From NCBI GenBank assembly GCA_963693305.1, contig OY855906.1, positions 23,057,289 to 23,121,288 of the forward strand: a stretch of DNA of 64,000 nucleotides, given 5' to 3'. The stretch comes from Meandrina meandrites. Lineage: Eukaryota > Cnidaria > Anthozoa > Scleractinia > Meandrinidae. Each line of letters opens with the position of its first letter. Within the stretch, counting starts at the first letter, position 1. Made by a program: the position numbers and the translations under genes. The notes under the pieces were generated by a model. It was not told the origin of the DNA, did not search any database, and worked only from the letters and a program-made list of their open reading frames with translations. This document shows, one piece after another, positions 12,731-23,227 of this stretch.

Positions 12731-13330
12731 TTGATAGGGATGGCAGTGAACATGATTTTATTGACTCCGCCCCTTAATGGACGCCTGTTAACAACGACTG
12801 AGGATCAGAACAAACGATGGGTCGAGCACTTTCAACAGCTTCTTAATAGACCCCCTCCAATGAACCCTCCAACATTACCACCTGCGGACCAAGAACTAGA
12901 CATAAACTGCGAACCCCCAACTGAAACGGAAGTTAAGAAGGCAATTAAATCACTAAAGAACAACAAGGCGGCAGGCCCAGATGACATCCCGGCGGAGTTA
13001 CTGAAAGCTGATATTGACACCTCAGTGCACATGCTACACGGTCTCATAGGAAAGATCTGGGATAAAAAAGCGACAAGAACTCACATGAACACATTAAACG
13101 ATGACGTCATTGCTTAAAAAAACAGTCGTGGTCTCATAGGGCCCTTTGATTTATGTTGAAGATGTATCTGTTCTAGCAGACATTTTTCATATCATTAGAT
13201 CTTACTGTCCATGGAGAACTTGAAGCGAATAGCAACATATTCAGTGCAGATGGAGCAATGACACTGAGAATAACAAACAAAGAAGAGAACACGTGGAAAT
13301 TGGTGGAATCCGATTAGAAACTACAACTTA
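12731..13330 (+). pseudogene. Non-LTR retrotransposon ORF2 relic
   Basis: The 12731-13117 frame encodes the region just upstream of a LINE reverse transcriptase catalytic core: the block ending RWVEHFQQLLN, then KSLKNNKAAGPDDIPAELLK, a well-conserved non-LTR RT motif. After about residue 105 the frame departs from the family. A short segment near 13150-13185 reads YVEDVSVLAD, which resembles the RT motif C (YADD-VLA) with a changed catalytic box. The core between the two is therefore missing. It is an internally deleted, inactive copy with no endonuclease or 3' end identified. Confidence 0.75.
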
Positions 13331-15100
13331 GAATTTTGTTACATATTCATTAGTTAGTACTTGTTATACGCTATTGTACCTTGATTATTTTTTTACCACC
13401 ATTTTGAAAACTGTTCAAAAAAGACTTTTAACATGATCAAATTTTCGCCTTGTTATATTAAGAGGTCGTCTCACTAAGACCGTTCCACTCGATTTTGGAT
13501 TCCAAAATAGTTTTCCTTCGTCTTTCTGTCACAGGTAGTTCTATCTATCCTTTCTACTCAAATGCAGTTGAAATGATCAGAAAGTTTGTTTCTCTCCACT
13601 GTGGAGCATTTATCGATTACCAGTGTCAAGAAGTGACGAAGCGGCCATTTTTCACGAGTTCTAACACAGGATATTACCGTAATTTCCAGCCGATTACCCG
13701 CGGGTAATGCGTTAATTTTGCAGTAAACTACCGTTGCTGCGGGCAATAGGATGGTGCGGGTTATCTGATAATTTTTTAATCTTCCCGTAAGTATTGAACA
13801 GTAATAATAGTACGGAGAGAAGATCAAACAGAGATAAGTTATTAAATATACGACAAACCTGTGTCATGCCTCATTTGTTTAAACGAGAAACGCTTCCTAA
13901 AATCAATTCTTGAATCGTGCTTTATTTACTCTAGAATTCTTAACGTTGCTTGATTAAAGCCGATGCAAATTGGTTGAAAACATATAAAAACGTTCCATAC
14001 AAACACATTTTTCGCTACGTGTTTGTGCTTCGATAATTTCCTTACCTTGTCAGTTTCACAGCTTCTGTTGTTCTTTTTTTGTTTAAAAAAATTCTCACCT
14101 AAAGGCGTTTCTGCTTTATGAAATAATTTTATAAACGTGCAAAACACAAAACTAAACTGAAACATGATGCCGACGTTTGTCGGCACGCGTGCAGTGTAAA
14201 AATAGCATTGATTGTGACAAAAAAAGTAATGCAAGAAATACTCGACGCATCAGCGAAATATTCCATGCTAGCACTGCCTTCACTTAGAGTATTTTCCCGT
14301 TTCAAGCAATTTTTTAGACCTAGTAGAACCTGAGATAAAAAAAATATCTCAGTGATCTGTTCAATTCATGTCGCTGCATAATTAATGGCACGTGATAAAG
14401 CATACAATTGTCGGCACGCGTGTAAACAAGGACAGAAACAAGAAGATGCAAGCACCTTAAAACCGCGCGTTTTTAAATTAACTCCATTTTTGCTAATTAA
14501 CAGGTTTCTTCCCCAGAAAATTCACGGTTAAATTAAATTTGTTTGGTACTTAGAGTAAAGGACTAGCAAAGTAGACATGCGAGTCACACAATCCAATATT
14601 GCACCATCGCCCATAGCCGTTGTGAAATTTATGATGACATAATGGTCTTAATATGGAACTTCGCTTGGGACATGCATGGGCATGAATTAAACATTCCGCT
14701 ATTTGAACGCTATTAATAACAGCTATTTTCTTTTCGTAAAAGTCACGATTAAATGTAATTGGTTTATACCGTGAGTTAGGCGTTAAGAAGGTAGGCGCGT
14801 GAGTCTCACATTTCTGGCTTTGCATTGTTCATGGCTATCTTTAGTACGGCGGTGTACGGCGGTAATTCCCATACCAATGACGTAATCCTTGCAAGTGCTT
14901 ACCTAGGCACAATTTTTTTCCTTGAGATCTCTGAACTCGCTTTGATGAAATAGTCAAAGAATTCACTTCAATTGCCTAAACCCACGAGAAATACTCGCAA
15001 AATTTCCAACTAATTAACGACCATCGCTTCTGGCGAAATAAGCTTGCAAAGTATTAAACCAGGATATTATTTGTCACGTAATGAAAGTGAAAGCTGCAAC
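13331..15100. other. Unassigned stretch
   Basis: No supported gene. Open frames at 13558-13827, 13926-14234 and 14550-14825 (all minus) are under 105 codons and lack motifs. TGTCGGCACGCGTG occurs twice (near 14178 and 14410), a minor direct repeat. Confidence 0.4.
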
Positions 15101-15130
15101 GTCAGGGCATTCCATAGCTGACGACGACTA

Positions 15131-16690
15131 ATCAAGACAATTAATGTTAACAAAGCATCTGGTCCTGACGGCATCTCTTCTCGTGGTTTAGCTATTGCAG
15201 GATCATCATCCTTAGAGGGCATTGTAACTGTTTTCAAGAGCAGCATGACTCAGTGCAGGTTTCCTAATACATGGAAGACTGCAAAAGTTAATGCAATTTT
15301 CAAAAAAGGAAGTCCAGCAGACGTTTCAAATTATAGGCCAATATCACTATTAAGTATCCCCAGCAAGCTACTTGAAAGTCAGATCTGCAGCATTATTGAT
15401 ACCCATCTGAACAGCTGTGGTACAAAAAGCTGCAAACAATGGGGGTTTAGCAAAGGACTATCAACTGAAGGAATGCTTATCTCAATGACTGAGAGATGGA
15501 AGACAGCAATTGACAATGGTCTAACAGTTGGAGCAGTTTTTATTGATTTCCAAAAAGCTTTTGACACTGTTCCCCATTATATTTTATCACATAAATTACA
15601 TGCCATTGGAATATCAGGATCTCTTCATGAATGGCTAATGAGCTATCTGACTGATAGACGCCAATTTACTGAAGTCAATAACTGTAGGTCTACCACTGAT
15701 TATGTACGCTATGGAGTTCCTCAAGGCTCGCTTCTCGGCCCCAGGCTATACACCAAATATGTTAATGATCTCCCTGACCACATTGATTCAGGAGATCTCT
15801 ACATGTATGCAGATGACACTACAGTCTATTGTATTGGTCCAAATGTTGACCTGGTTATGTCATCACTAAACAAAACAATGGAGCAAGTCCTCATGTGGAG
15901 TGTTAGAAATCAGCTAACTATCCACCCAATTAAAACTGAGGCAATGATAATACGAAAAACCTCTTTTGTTGGGCCTATACCTCCCCTCTACTTCAACACT
16001 GGCCATATTGACGTGGTTAACTATACCACTTGCCTTGGAGTTAAAATCGACAATAAGCTGACATGGACTGTGCACATTGACTCAATAAAGAAACACTTCA
16101 CGCAGAAGGTTGGAGCGTTGAAGAGAATGAGAATCCTCCCCAAGAAGGTTCTCGAGGAAATATACTTTAAAACAATCATTCCCAGTGTAACGTATGGAAT
16201 CTCGCTATGGGGAAATTGTTCTCCTTCTGCACTGAACTCTCTACAACATATTCATGCAAGAGCAGCTCGTATTGTGAATAACCTTAATTCAACGATGGCA
16301 GATGACACATGTCTCATGAAATCCGATTGGCTGCCCATCTCCTACTTCTATAAAAAATCCGTACTGTTACTTATGCACAAAGTATATTATGAAACAACGA
16401 CCCAATCAATATGTGAACTGTTTTCTAAACGAGTAACTTCTAGATCTTCTCGTGCTCCTAACCAATTTAATATCATTAGATTTAAATCAGAGACTGGCAG
16501 AAACACCCTACAATACAGAGGTCCTGTAATCTGGAATTTTGTAAATAGTTAAAGTACCAGATAAATAGTTAAAGTACCAGATAATTCTTATTCTTTTAAA
16601 CAAATTTTACGTAAACATGTTAAAATTATAGACAATTTCTCATTTGGCAAGGGGGCAACAGTAGTCGCTAACAAAAAGGATGATTTTATA
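15131..16690 (+). pseudogene. LINE reverse transcriptase, 5'-truncated
   Basis: A long frame encodes a non-LTR RT. It opens without a start codon at NVNKASGPDGI (15140 on) and runs through SNYRPISLLSIPSKLLE, FIDFQKAFDTVPH, GVPQGSLLGP and the catalytic MYADDTTVY, then the thumb and C-terminal domain (KTIIPSVTYGISLWGN). The ATG at 15245 is internal to the domain, so the true start is upstream and lost together with the endonuclease. The annotated stop at 16550-16552 sits in a 20-bp tandem duplication (AAATAGTTAAAGTACCAGAT twice). Beyond it the same protein can be followed to about 16690 in another frame. The RT core is intact, but the element is truncated and broken at the C-terminus. Confidence 0.85.
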
Positions 16691-16844
16691 TATTTTTAAA
16701 TTTTAAATTTATTATTTGAGGATGTATGTAAATTTCTTTTCTTAGTTAGTATTAGTTAATTCTGACTTATTTGTATATACTAGTGTAGTATCCGTTCCTC
16801 CGCACGCTATGCGGACCTATCTTGTATCACGTGATATCGCATTA

Positions 16845-17395
16845 AATCAGTTCTATCCAACATGGCGTGTGTTCACTGACTATCCTACATTTAATGTTTA
16901 GCGGTATGTTCTTTAGTAATGCGGGGGGATGGTCACTTTGCCGGTGGACGTAAAGCAATTTGTTGTTAGGTTTCATGTACGGTTTGTAGGTGCCGCTCGT
17001 GAGGTCGAAGGTCACGTCTAAGAAGTCAATGATCTTTTTGTTTGCCTCTATTGTGATTTTTAACCCATTTGCTTTGAATGCGTTGCTGACTTCTTGCTTG
17101 ATCTTTTCAATTTCCCTGGGTGTGGCTCTACATACGGCGATGCCGTCGTCACGGTAGAGGCCTATTTCGTGTTTAAATTTAGGCGCGATGAGAGACAGCA
17201 TGTATGCCCCGATCAGCTCACAAGTTTCAGCTCCGTCGTACGAGCCCATTGTCACGTCAAACATACTGTCACTGTGCCTTTTCATCCATGGGGAGTTTTG
17301 GTGGAGCAGGAGCGATCTTTTTACATGGATGATGGTTTCACGGTCTTCCTGGGTGACGGTGGTAAAAACGTAAAAACCAACCTTGGAAGAAAGTT
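16845..17395 (-). pseudogene. Penelope-like element RT fragment
   Basis: The minus-strand frame encodes part of a Penelope-type reverse transcriptase: FDVTMGSYDGAETCEL, then the catalytic GLYRDDGIAVCRATP, then ANKKIIDFLDVTFDL, YKPYMKPNN and HPPALLKNIP. This order is characteristic of Penelope-like elements and not of LINEs. The palm part before the FDVTMGS motif is missing because the frame stops matching near 17395, where plus-strand Penelope sequence begins. The 3' side is cut at about 16845. It is inactive by truncation. Confidence 0.8.
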
Positions 17396-17999
17396 TCTGT
17401 GTATTGTTGATAAATGCTTCCCCAAGATCCACCCGCTACACAAGATTTTCAACAGACATACTCTTAAGCTCAGCTACTCTTGCATGCCAAACATGAAATC
17501 CACTATCGCATCGCACAACAAAAGCATTCTCTCAAATGTCACGCCAGCGCTAACTCAACAATCACGCGATGGATGTAACTGCAGGAAAAAGAATGAATGT
17601 CCGCTAGAAGGTCAATGCCTCCAAAGCAACGTTGTCTATCAAGCAACAGTCACGAGCGAAACTTCCACCGAATCATATGTAGGACTAGCAACAAACTTTA
17701 AGGAACGCTACAGAAACCACAATGCATCCTTCACACACGCCAACAAAAGAAACGAGACTGAACTGTCAAAGCACATTTGGACCCTAAAAGACGCGAAAAA
17801 AGCCTTTCAAATTAAATGGAAAGTGCTAAAAAAGTGCCAACCCTACAATAATGTTAGCAAAAAATGTAATCTATGTCTGCACGAAAAGTTTATTATTATG
17901 TGTAAAACAGATCTTTGCAGCTTAAACAAACGCAACGAATTAGTGAGTTCATGCCCCCATAGAAATAGATTTGTCCTCAAGAACTTTAGGGTAACGTAA
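17396..17999 (+). pseudogene. Penelope-like element C-terminus with GIY-YIG nuclease
   Basis: The plus-strand frame encodes the linker and endonuclease end of a Penelope-like protein: KCFPKIHPLHKIFNRHTLKL, a Cys-rich stretch CNCRKKNECPLEGQC, then VVYQATVTSE...ESYVGLATNFKERYRNH, the GIY-YIG core (Tyr, Gly-Leu and Arg positions visible), and KCNLCLHEKFII. Such proteins normally carry RT and endonuclease in one frame on one strand. Here the two halves are back to back on opposite strands, which indicates an inversion. The stop at 17997-17999 looks native. Hammerhead-like and AT-rich sequence follow downstream. Confidence 0.8.
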
Positions 18000-18181
18000 T
18001 CTAAACAACTGCTACCTAGCAACCATATTTTGTATACTTTGTATCTTGTATTTAACCGCCAGCATTCAAATTAACGGTCATTCGAAAAAATTGCCTGAAG
18101 AGTGTGGTCATCTTTTGACCATACGAAACAGAGCTGTAGCAATAAATCGATGAGATACTATTGAAGCCTGGAACCTTTTTG

Positions 18182-18284
<103 letters not shown>

Positions 18285-18358
18285 GGCTGAATAAAGAAGT
18301 GAAACCCATCCCGTAAATACAACATGTAAGGTAATTGAGTGAAAAAGAAGAAAGAATT

Positions 18359-18429
18359 GCCCTGAACGGGATTTGAACCCACGCCCCCCTGAAACCGGTA
18401 GGGTGTGATGACCATTACACTATCAGGAC
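18359..18429 (-). tRNA. tRNA-like sequence (probably pseudogene or SINE head)
   Basis: Read on the minus strand, the acceptor ends GTCCTGA and TCAGGGC pair, the D stem GTGT/ACAC pairs around AATGGTCATC, and the T arm GTGGG-TTCAAAT-CCCGT pairs. The A box (TAGTGTAATGG) and B box (GGTTCAAATCC) are recognisable. The anticodon stem (CTACC against GGGGG) does not pair well and the loop lacks the usual U33, so a functional tRNA is unlikely. It lies between an AT microsatellite and a hammerhead-like motif. Confidence 0.5.
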
Positions 18430-18666
18430 AACCACGCTGGCAACGCAGTTATTTTAGATAGTGTTTTTGGGCCGTTCGCGGGAATCCCGGGATTCTTTCT
18501 CCGGGTTGAGATGGGAAAGCCTGCAACCCCTTGACCACTTGTAGACATTCTAAGAAATTCCTGTTAAAAACCGTACTCACTTAGCTTAACCAATCATATC
18601 TTTGCATGTCACGCCACTAGGCATTGTTTTGTATTTTCAAATTTTGTATATCTTCAAATGTATCCG

Positions 18667-18746
18667 TTATTTTTGGCAGTTGCCTGATGATTGCTTCGCA
18701 AGAAGCATGAAACTCTGAGTAGCAATAAATGTCTTCGACCAAATAA
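18667..18746 (+). ncRNA. Candidate type I hammerhead ribozyme (Penelope-associated)
   Basis: The core CTGATGA (18684-18690) is followed by stem II TGCTTC-GCAA-GAAGCA (18692-18707), then GAAA (18709-18712). Stem III is minimal, ACT-CTG-AGT (18712-18720), with the predicted cleavage after GTA at 18721. Stem I pairs TTGC (18680-18683) with GCAA (18722-18725) and, beyond an internal loop, TTATTT..GG with CCAAATAA (18739-18746). The very short stem III is typical of ribozymes in Penelope-like elements. The 10.1/11.1 position is a T-T mismatch, which may weaken activity. It lies about 670 bp downstream of the GIY-YIG frame. Confidence 0.7.
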
Positions 18747-18832
18747 TCCAACTCTGCAAATCTGCATATTGCTCTAGTTTATCTATTGAGCACTTTAATA
18801 GCTGATGAAGTCTTCAATTCATTATCTTTTTA

Positions 18833-18834
<2 letters not shown>

Positions 18835-18869
<35 letters not shown>
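18835..18869. repeat. (AT)n microsatellite
   Basis: Short pure AT run marking the left flank of the 306-bp palindrome. Confidence 0.9.
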
Positions 18870-18872
<3 letters not shown>

Positions 18873-18966
18873 CAGCTAATTGTCACCGTCGAATCCAAGA
18901 TAGTGCTCACCAATGAAGGAGCTTTTATAATAGATTGTGTAGTAAAACTACTCCGGTGTTGAGTTC

Positions 18967-19038
18967 ATATGGATTTTAATACAATACTGTTTCGTAGGTC
19001 AACGCAAGGTTGACCCACTCATCAGTTATCCTCCATAT
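18967..19038 (-). ncRNA. Candidate hammerhead ribozyme, left arm
   Basis: On the minus strand: stem I ATATGGA, internal loop and TAA; core CTGATGA (19019-19025 on plus as TCATCAG); stem II GTGGGTCAA-loop-TTGACCTAC, closed here by the canonical G-C pair; GAA; stem III ACA-GTAT-TGT; cleavage context GTA; then TTA and TCCATAT closing stem I. All invariant core bases are present, so by sequence it is the best of the three motifs. Confidence 0.75.
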
Positions 19039-19120
19039 ACACTGATGCGAGAAAGATGCACACAAACAATATGATCGCGCAAGATCATATTGTTTGTGTG
19101 CATCTTTCTCGCATCAGTGT

Positions 19121-19192
19121 ATATGGAGGATAACTGATGAGTGGGTCAACCTTGCGTTGACCTATGAAACAGTATTGTATTAAAATCCATAT
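19121..19192 (+). ncRNA. Candidate hammerhead ribozyme, right arm
   Basis: Plus-strand mirror of the left-arm motif: ATATGGA (19121-19127), TAA, CTGATGA (19134-19140), stem II with GGTCAA pairing to TTGACC (19157-19162), GAA (19166-19168), stem III ACA-GTAT-TGT, predicted cleavage after 19179, then TTA and TCCATAT (19186-19192). It differs from the left arm by a G-T instead of G-C pair at the base of stem II. Confidence 0.75.
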
Positions 19193-19226
19193 GAACTCAA
19201 CACCGGAGTAGTTTTACTACACAATC

Positions 19227-19228
<2 letters not shown>

Positions 19229-19296
<68 letters not shown>
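19229..19296. repeat. (AT)n microsatellite
   Basis: Pure AT run bordering the palindrome on its right side. Confidence 0.95.
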
Positions 19297-19298
<2 letters not shown>

Positions 19299-19559
19299 TT
19301 TAGATGATTAATTCGTTCGCTGCGTTTAAACCAGTCAAGCGTGACACAAGCTGTGCCGACTGTGTCAAGCGGTTTGAGACGTGAATATTGTTGCTTTTTC
19401 TTAAAATTCTATAATCCCGGGCATAATGGATATAAGAAGATATTTAACTGGAGACATCACCGTGTGGCTAGTAAAAATTTTTTTTGGCTAGTAACATCTA
19501 AGTTGTCACTAGCCACTAGGCTAGTAAGTTGAAAAGTTAGTGTCGAGCCCTGCACAAGG

Positions 19560-20225
19560 TTGGCTCAAAAGAACGAGGATCAGCTTGGAGTCAAGTTGCA
19601 AAATAATAATCTTGACACTCATCCAGGATTTACAGTCACTCAAAGCGCAGTCAGAGATTGGTTTACCATTCTGGAGCGAAACGCCAAGAAAAGAAAGCAT
19701 GAAATTGAAACAGGGACTGGCATTTCTCCTGAAGATTCCGAGCTCGACTTGGCTTTGGAGGATATCATTGAAAGGTGGGAGGCAGCTGAGCAAGAGTTGC
19801 AGCTTATCAGCCAAAGCAAGGCTAAAAAGAGTAAAAAAGACAAAGAAACAGCAGAGGAGATGAGAAGGATCTCAATGGAATCTCTTGGCTCAACCAAAAA
19901 GAGAAAGTGAGATGCAGATGACTCAGAAGTTAAAAAAGGTAAGCAGAGGCGAAGTGGCAATGACACAGTGCAATTTCTGAAGGAACACACAGAGATAGAA
20001 TTTCAGTTTAAACGACAAGAGCTCGAGGCTAAGAAAAATGAACAGTCACTTGCATCTGAGCAACAAAAGCAACAACAGCAGATGTTTTCCATGCTGATGC
20101 AGCATCAACAGCAACAGCAGATGCAGCAACAACTGCAACAGATGCAGAGTATGTTTATGGAATCCCAGAGGCAGCAAGCACAACTGATGGCTTCTCTATT
20201 TCAAAACCTGGGAGAGAACAAATAG
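19560..20225 (+). pseudogene. Myb/SANT-like accessory protein of a Harbinger element
   Basis: The frame encodes the C-terminal part of a Myb-like (trihelix) DNA-binding protein of the kind paired with PIF/Harbinger transposases. Visible are a helix with HPGFTVTQSAVRDWF (normally the recognition helix region), KKRKHEIETG, a Lys-rich linker, and a Gln/Met-rich coiled coil (20050-20200) ending QLMASLFQNL. The preceding SKERGSAWSQVAK segment sits at 19565-19603 in another frame, so one base was lost or gained around the AATAATAAT run. An in-frame TGA at 19908-19910 interrupts the protein. It is therefore a broken copy. It faces the transposase on the opposite strand, the usual layout of this superfamily. 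Confidence 0.75.
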
Positions 20226-20604
20226 TGCGAAAAGCCAATTTGTAACTGTTTGGTGAACATTACTGGAGATCTCTAGCACGTTATCTAGAGAACAGTGTTG
20301 TGTTTAACTTATTTATTATGCAGTTATAAAGGGTGAACATTTGTTGGAATTATCTAGCAAGGAGATCTATGTTGTTAACTTGTTTTGCAGATTTAAGATA
20401 TGAGCATGTATCCCACCAATACCAGATATATGTGTCTATTTCCTTTGTGGCTGCGCATTCGTTTTATATCACCTAGAAAATCAAAGTGTTCACTGTTACT
20501 GTACATTACATGTATATCCTACATATTACAACAGAGCACGTACCACAAAGTTACATTCATTTTATAATACTTTTGACATTTGTGACTTGTTATTACTGAG
20601 ATAC
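20226..20604. other. Spacer between convergent Harbinger genes
   Basis: AT-rich 3' flanks of the two convergent transcription units; no open frame of note. Confidence 0.6.
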
Positions 20605-22028
20605 TTAAGAGAAATAGTCATAAATATTTGGAGGATCAAGATTAAAAAAAGTGCAAGTGGTGTTTCCATACAAACATGTGATGGCATTTCTCAGTATTGC
20701 TGACACTGCAAACATCTTCCCTACTGAGCTCAAACCTATTTTCAAGTTCTTTTTAAAGTCCAGAAACTTAAAATCATTAATTATATCAGCAAAAAGCCAC
20801 TCCACTGAAGAACGGACAGCACTCATGGATTCGTTGAAATCTATCATTGGCTGTGTCAGTATCACATTCCTGAATAGAGCCTGCAAATGCACCCTAAGGG
20901 GGTAGGCTGGGTCACCATAAAGGCACAGTGGATTCCCTGCTAGATCGAAGGAGACCCTTGACAGCTCATTATACACTCCGGAGTTGGCCAGCATCCCACT
21001 GTCATGCTTCCTTCCCTCTTGAGAGGAAAAAAAAATTGAGACAAAATATTTAAAGCATTAAAAAGAAAATCTCGATTCAGCACATACACGCATCTACACA
21101 CTTGGCGACACACCCCGAGCATCTATCTATAAAGACTATAAACAACTTTACCCCTCTGGAATTTTAATAAGCCAATCTTGGGCTATAAATTCGAAATACA
21201 TTTTTTCATTGACCTACTGGGCCATATAAATTTGCGATGAGGGTGGCAATAGACTGAAACTTTAAGACGTGCACACGTTTATGTCCGTTGTAGACAATGC
21301 ACTGATTCTGGAATGGGCAGCAAATGGGCGGACAGTGCCATCGATGAATCCCCAGCAGTTGTTTAATGCAGCACCTTTTTCATGGATAGCACCTACATAT
21401 GTTCGCAGAGAGGCTTGAGAAAGAAAGGTAAAAAGGTAAAGTCTCCATACGAGCCTAGTGGCCCATCAGGCCAGAGCTTATCCCGGTTTCCGTAGCATGA
21501 AGGGACTAGGAGTATTTCTACTCCCCCCTGGATGGGATGCTAGTCCATCGCTCGAGAAAGAAAGGGCTGGTTAAAGTCTGTCAGATGGTGGCTATGTTCA
21601 TGGTAAATCCACTCCATAACGACATTGGTCATCATACTCATTTCAGGCACAGGTCGCCCAAATCGCGGTACCATGTCACTAAATTGACAAGGATAGGCAA
21701 GGCGTTTCAGCAACATGCAGAAACCTTCATGCAGAAACATGCAGAAACCTTCCATTCCCGAAAAAACTGATCTTTGTGGGCAACGAAACACTCGTGGAAT
21801 TCCAAGAGCGTCCACCAAAACTGGCAAATCGTGCTTCGCGACACGAAACTCAGCTAAACACTCATCGTCGCTGAAGTTGTTTAGCGAGAACCCCTCGTAG
21901 TCATCGTAAGGGAAAGACGGATTTTTGGACGTGTAAAGGTCGTACAGAACAGCAAATTCCTTCGTTTTTATAATTCCTTTGGTGAAACAAGCGAGCAGCA
22001 AATTCCGTGTTTCCATAAAGCTCGACAT
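20605..22028 (-). pseudogene. PIF/Harbinger DDE transposase
   Basis: The minus strand encodes a Harbinger-type (DDE_Tnp_4-like) transposase in pieces. The N-terminal part is at 22028-21565, starting MSSFMETRNLLLACF. The middle part near 21420-21230 carries WGFIDGTVRPFAA, with the first catalytic Asp. The C-terminal part at 20994-20605 carries LCLYGDPAYPL (second Asp) and AVRSSVEWLFADI (catalytic Glu). An intron-like gap of about 200 bp separates the LYGP and GRKHDSGML segments, with GTAGGT and a pyrimidine-rich CAAG on the minus strand. A 123-bp SINE fragment and a frame change near 21300 break the frame, so the copy is not functional. Confidence 0.8.
21428..21550 (-). mobile_element. 5'-truncated SINE inserted in the Harbinger transposase
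   Basis: This segment matches the tail half of the full SINE at 60351-60643 (shared GTGGCCCATCAGGCC, CCGGTTT, TTTCTACTCCCCCC, GGATGGGATGCT). It is flanked by target-site duplications CTTGAGAAAGAAAG (21414-21427) and CTCGAGAAAGAAAG (21551-21564), with one mismatch. The minus-strand orientation and loss of the tRNA head are typical of 5' truncation during retrotransposition. Confidence 0.85.
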
Positions 22029-22079
22029 AGCACTAAATTACTACGATATTTATAAGAATAAAAATTTTTATTACGTTTT

Positions 22080-22640
22080 GAGATTCTATGCATGACACCC
22101 GCGTCGCGTTTTCGCGCGCTTTGCTTAAGGATGGTAATTCGCGACGTTCAAACGCTCTCTCCCCAGTCTTTTATTGGTCATCACGTCACCGTCGTCACAG
22201 AAAACGTCTATTGCTTAAGGTGCCTAATAATTCCCAGCCACCCTCCCAGGCTCCCCCACAGTACAGCCCCAAGAATATTTACTCGCTCCTAGTGTCCAAC
22301 TTCCCCAAGATGGCCGCCAAGATCAACGCCAGATAAACATTGGATTAAAAGAGAAGCATGGTGGTGGTTTAACACAACTGACACCATGACATGTTTATCA
22401 TGGGCAAACGCAGTACAGTGTCAATCCATTTCAGCTTTTTGGCAAAGAAAATGATACATTTAACATTCAAGTTCGAATTGTCTGATCAACGAGTTTATCA
22501 GCTGAAAATCGCTGAAAATGCACCTACGACTATTGAAATTTTCAAAATTTTCTGGGGGGGGGGGGGGGGGGGAAATCCCCCAGACCCCAGTAACATTATG
22601 GGGCCTTTGCCTTCATATTAATTAGTGGACAGGCAGCCTC
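22080..22640. other. Intergenic, with a poly-G tract
   Basis: No supported gene. A run of about 19 G at 22553-22572 follows TTTTCAAAATTTTCT and precedes AAATCCCCCAGACCCC. Such tracts recur at element ends elsewhere in the window (near 40440, 40610 and 41600). The GC-rich 22088-22336 part may be an old Harbinger flank. Confidence 0.4.
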
Positions 22641-23217
22641 TAAATCCTGGCTAAGAGCGTGGTCAACAATGTTAATGGCCAGCTGTGTCTCTTCACTGAT
22701 AAGACATGGAGAACATTTAAATTCTGTGCAAATCAGAGGCAAGATGAAGTGTTTAGAGTAATAGAAGGATGTTGGAGTGAAGGGCCAAAGGGAGGATATC
22801 ACAGCAGGTGCTATCACGCGTACACAAATGGAGACCACGTGGCAAGAGCCAATAGAAAAAATAGAAAGCCCTCTTCTAAACCGGCACCACAAGAGAAAGT
22901 GACCAATGAGCCTGTGCAAAAGCGCGTCTGTAGATCTAGTATCTCAGTGACAATTCCTGAAAAATGCATCATTTGTCAAAAAGTTTCAACGTTCTCGAGG
23001 ATCCAAAACAAGAAAGGGTTTATGCCAGAATATCAGTGAAGGAGCAATCACAACACTCCTTACAGCAGAAGGAATATGAAGCGATGACAAGATGCTAATC
23101 GCCACCCAAGCACCACCGTAACTGCTATAGAAAATATGCCTAATGTCAAGAAACACTGGCAAAACTGAAAAGAGACCAATCTCAACTGGACAAAGATCGT
23201 GATGATGAGAACAGATT
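22641..23217 (+). pseudogene. N-terminal part of a repeat-borne FEN-like/CXC protein
   Basis: The 22659-23039 frame encodes CLFTDKTWRTFKFC, then GGYHSRCYHAYTNGDH, an H-x-x-CY-x-x-Y module seen in a protein family widespread in cnidarian genomes, then IPEKCIICQKVS, a Cys-pair motif. A second module, KHHRNCYRKYA, occurs near 23115 in another frame, so at least one frameshift separates them. The unit continues at 24354-25795 after an inserted LINE fragment and unrecognised sequence. I cannot name the protein. The family assignment rests on memory of the motif order. Confidence 0.55.
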
Positions 23218-23227
23218 AATGCTGTTG

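Larger units (their letters stand above)
18927..19232. repeat. 306-bp near-perfect palindrome carrying two hammerheads
   Basis: The arms 18927-19076 and 19083-19232 are almost exact reverse complements around the loop GCGCAA (19077-19082). Each arm contains ATAGATTGTGTAGTAAAAC (or its complement), a hammerhead-like motif and the CATATTGTTTGTGTGCATC segment. AT microsatellites flank both ends. Because the arms match at nearly every base, the duplication is recent or is kept by hairpin formation. Confidence 0.9.

Noticed and set aside
16842..17432. Retroviral or LTR-type RT
   Set aside because: YRDD with the FDVTMGS and DFLDVTFDL context fits Penelope-like elements, and a GIY-YIG domain adjoins it.
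18359..18429. Functional tRNA gene
   Set aside because: The anticodon stem does not pair and the loop lacks the conserved U33.
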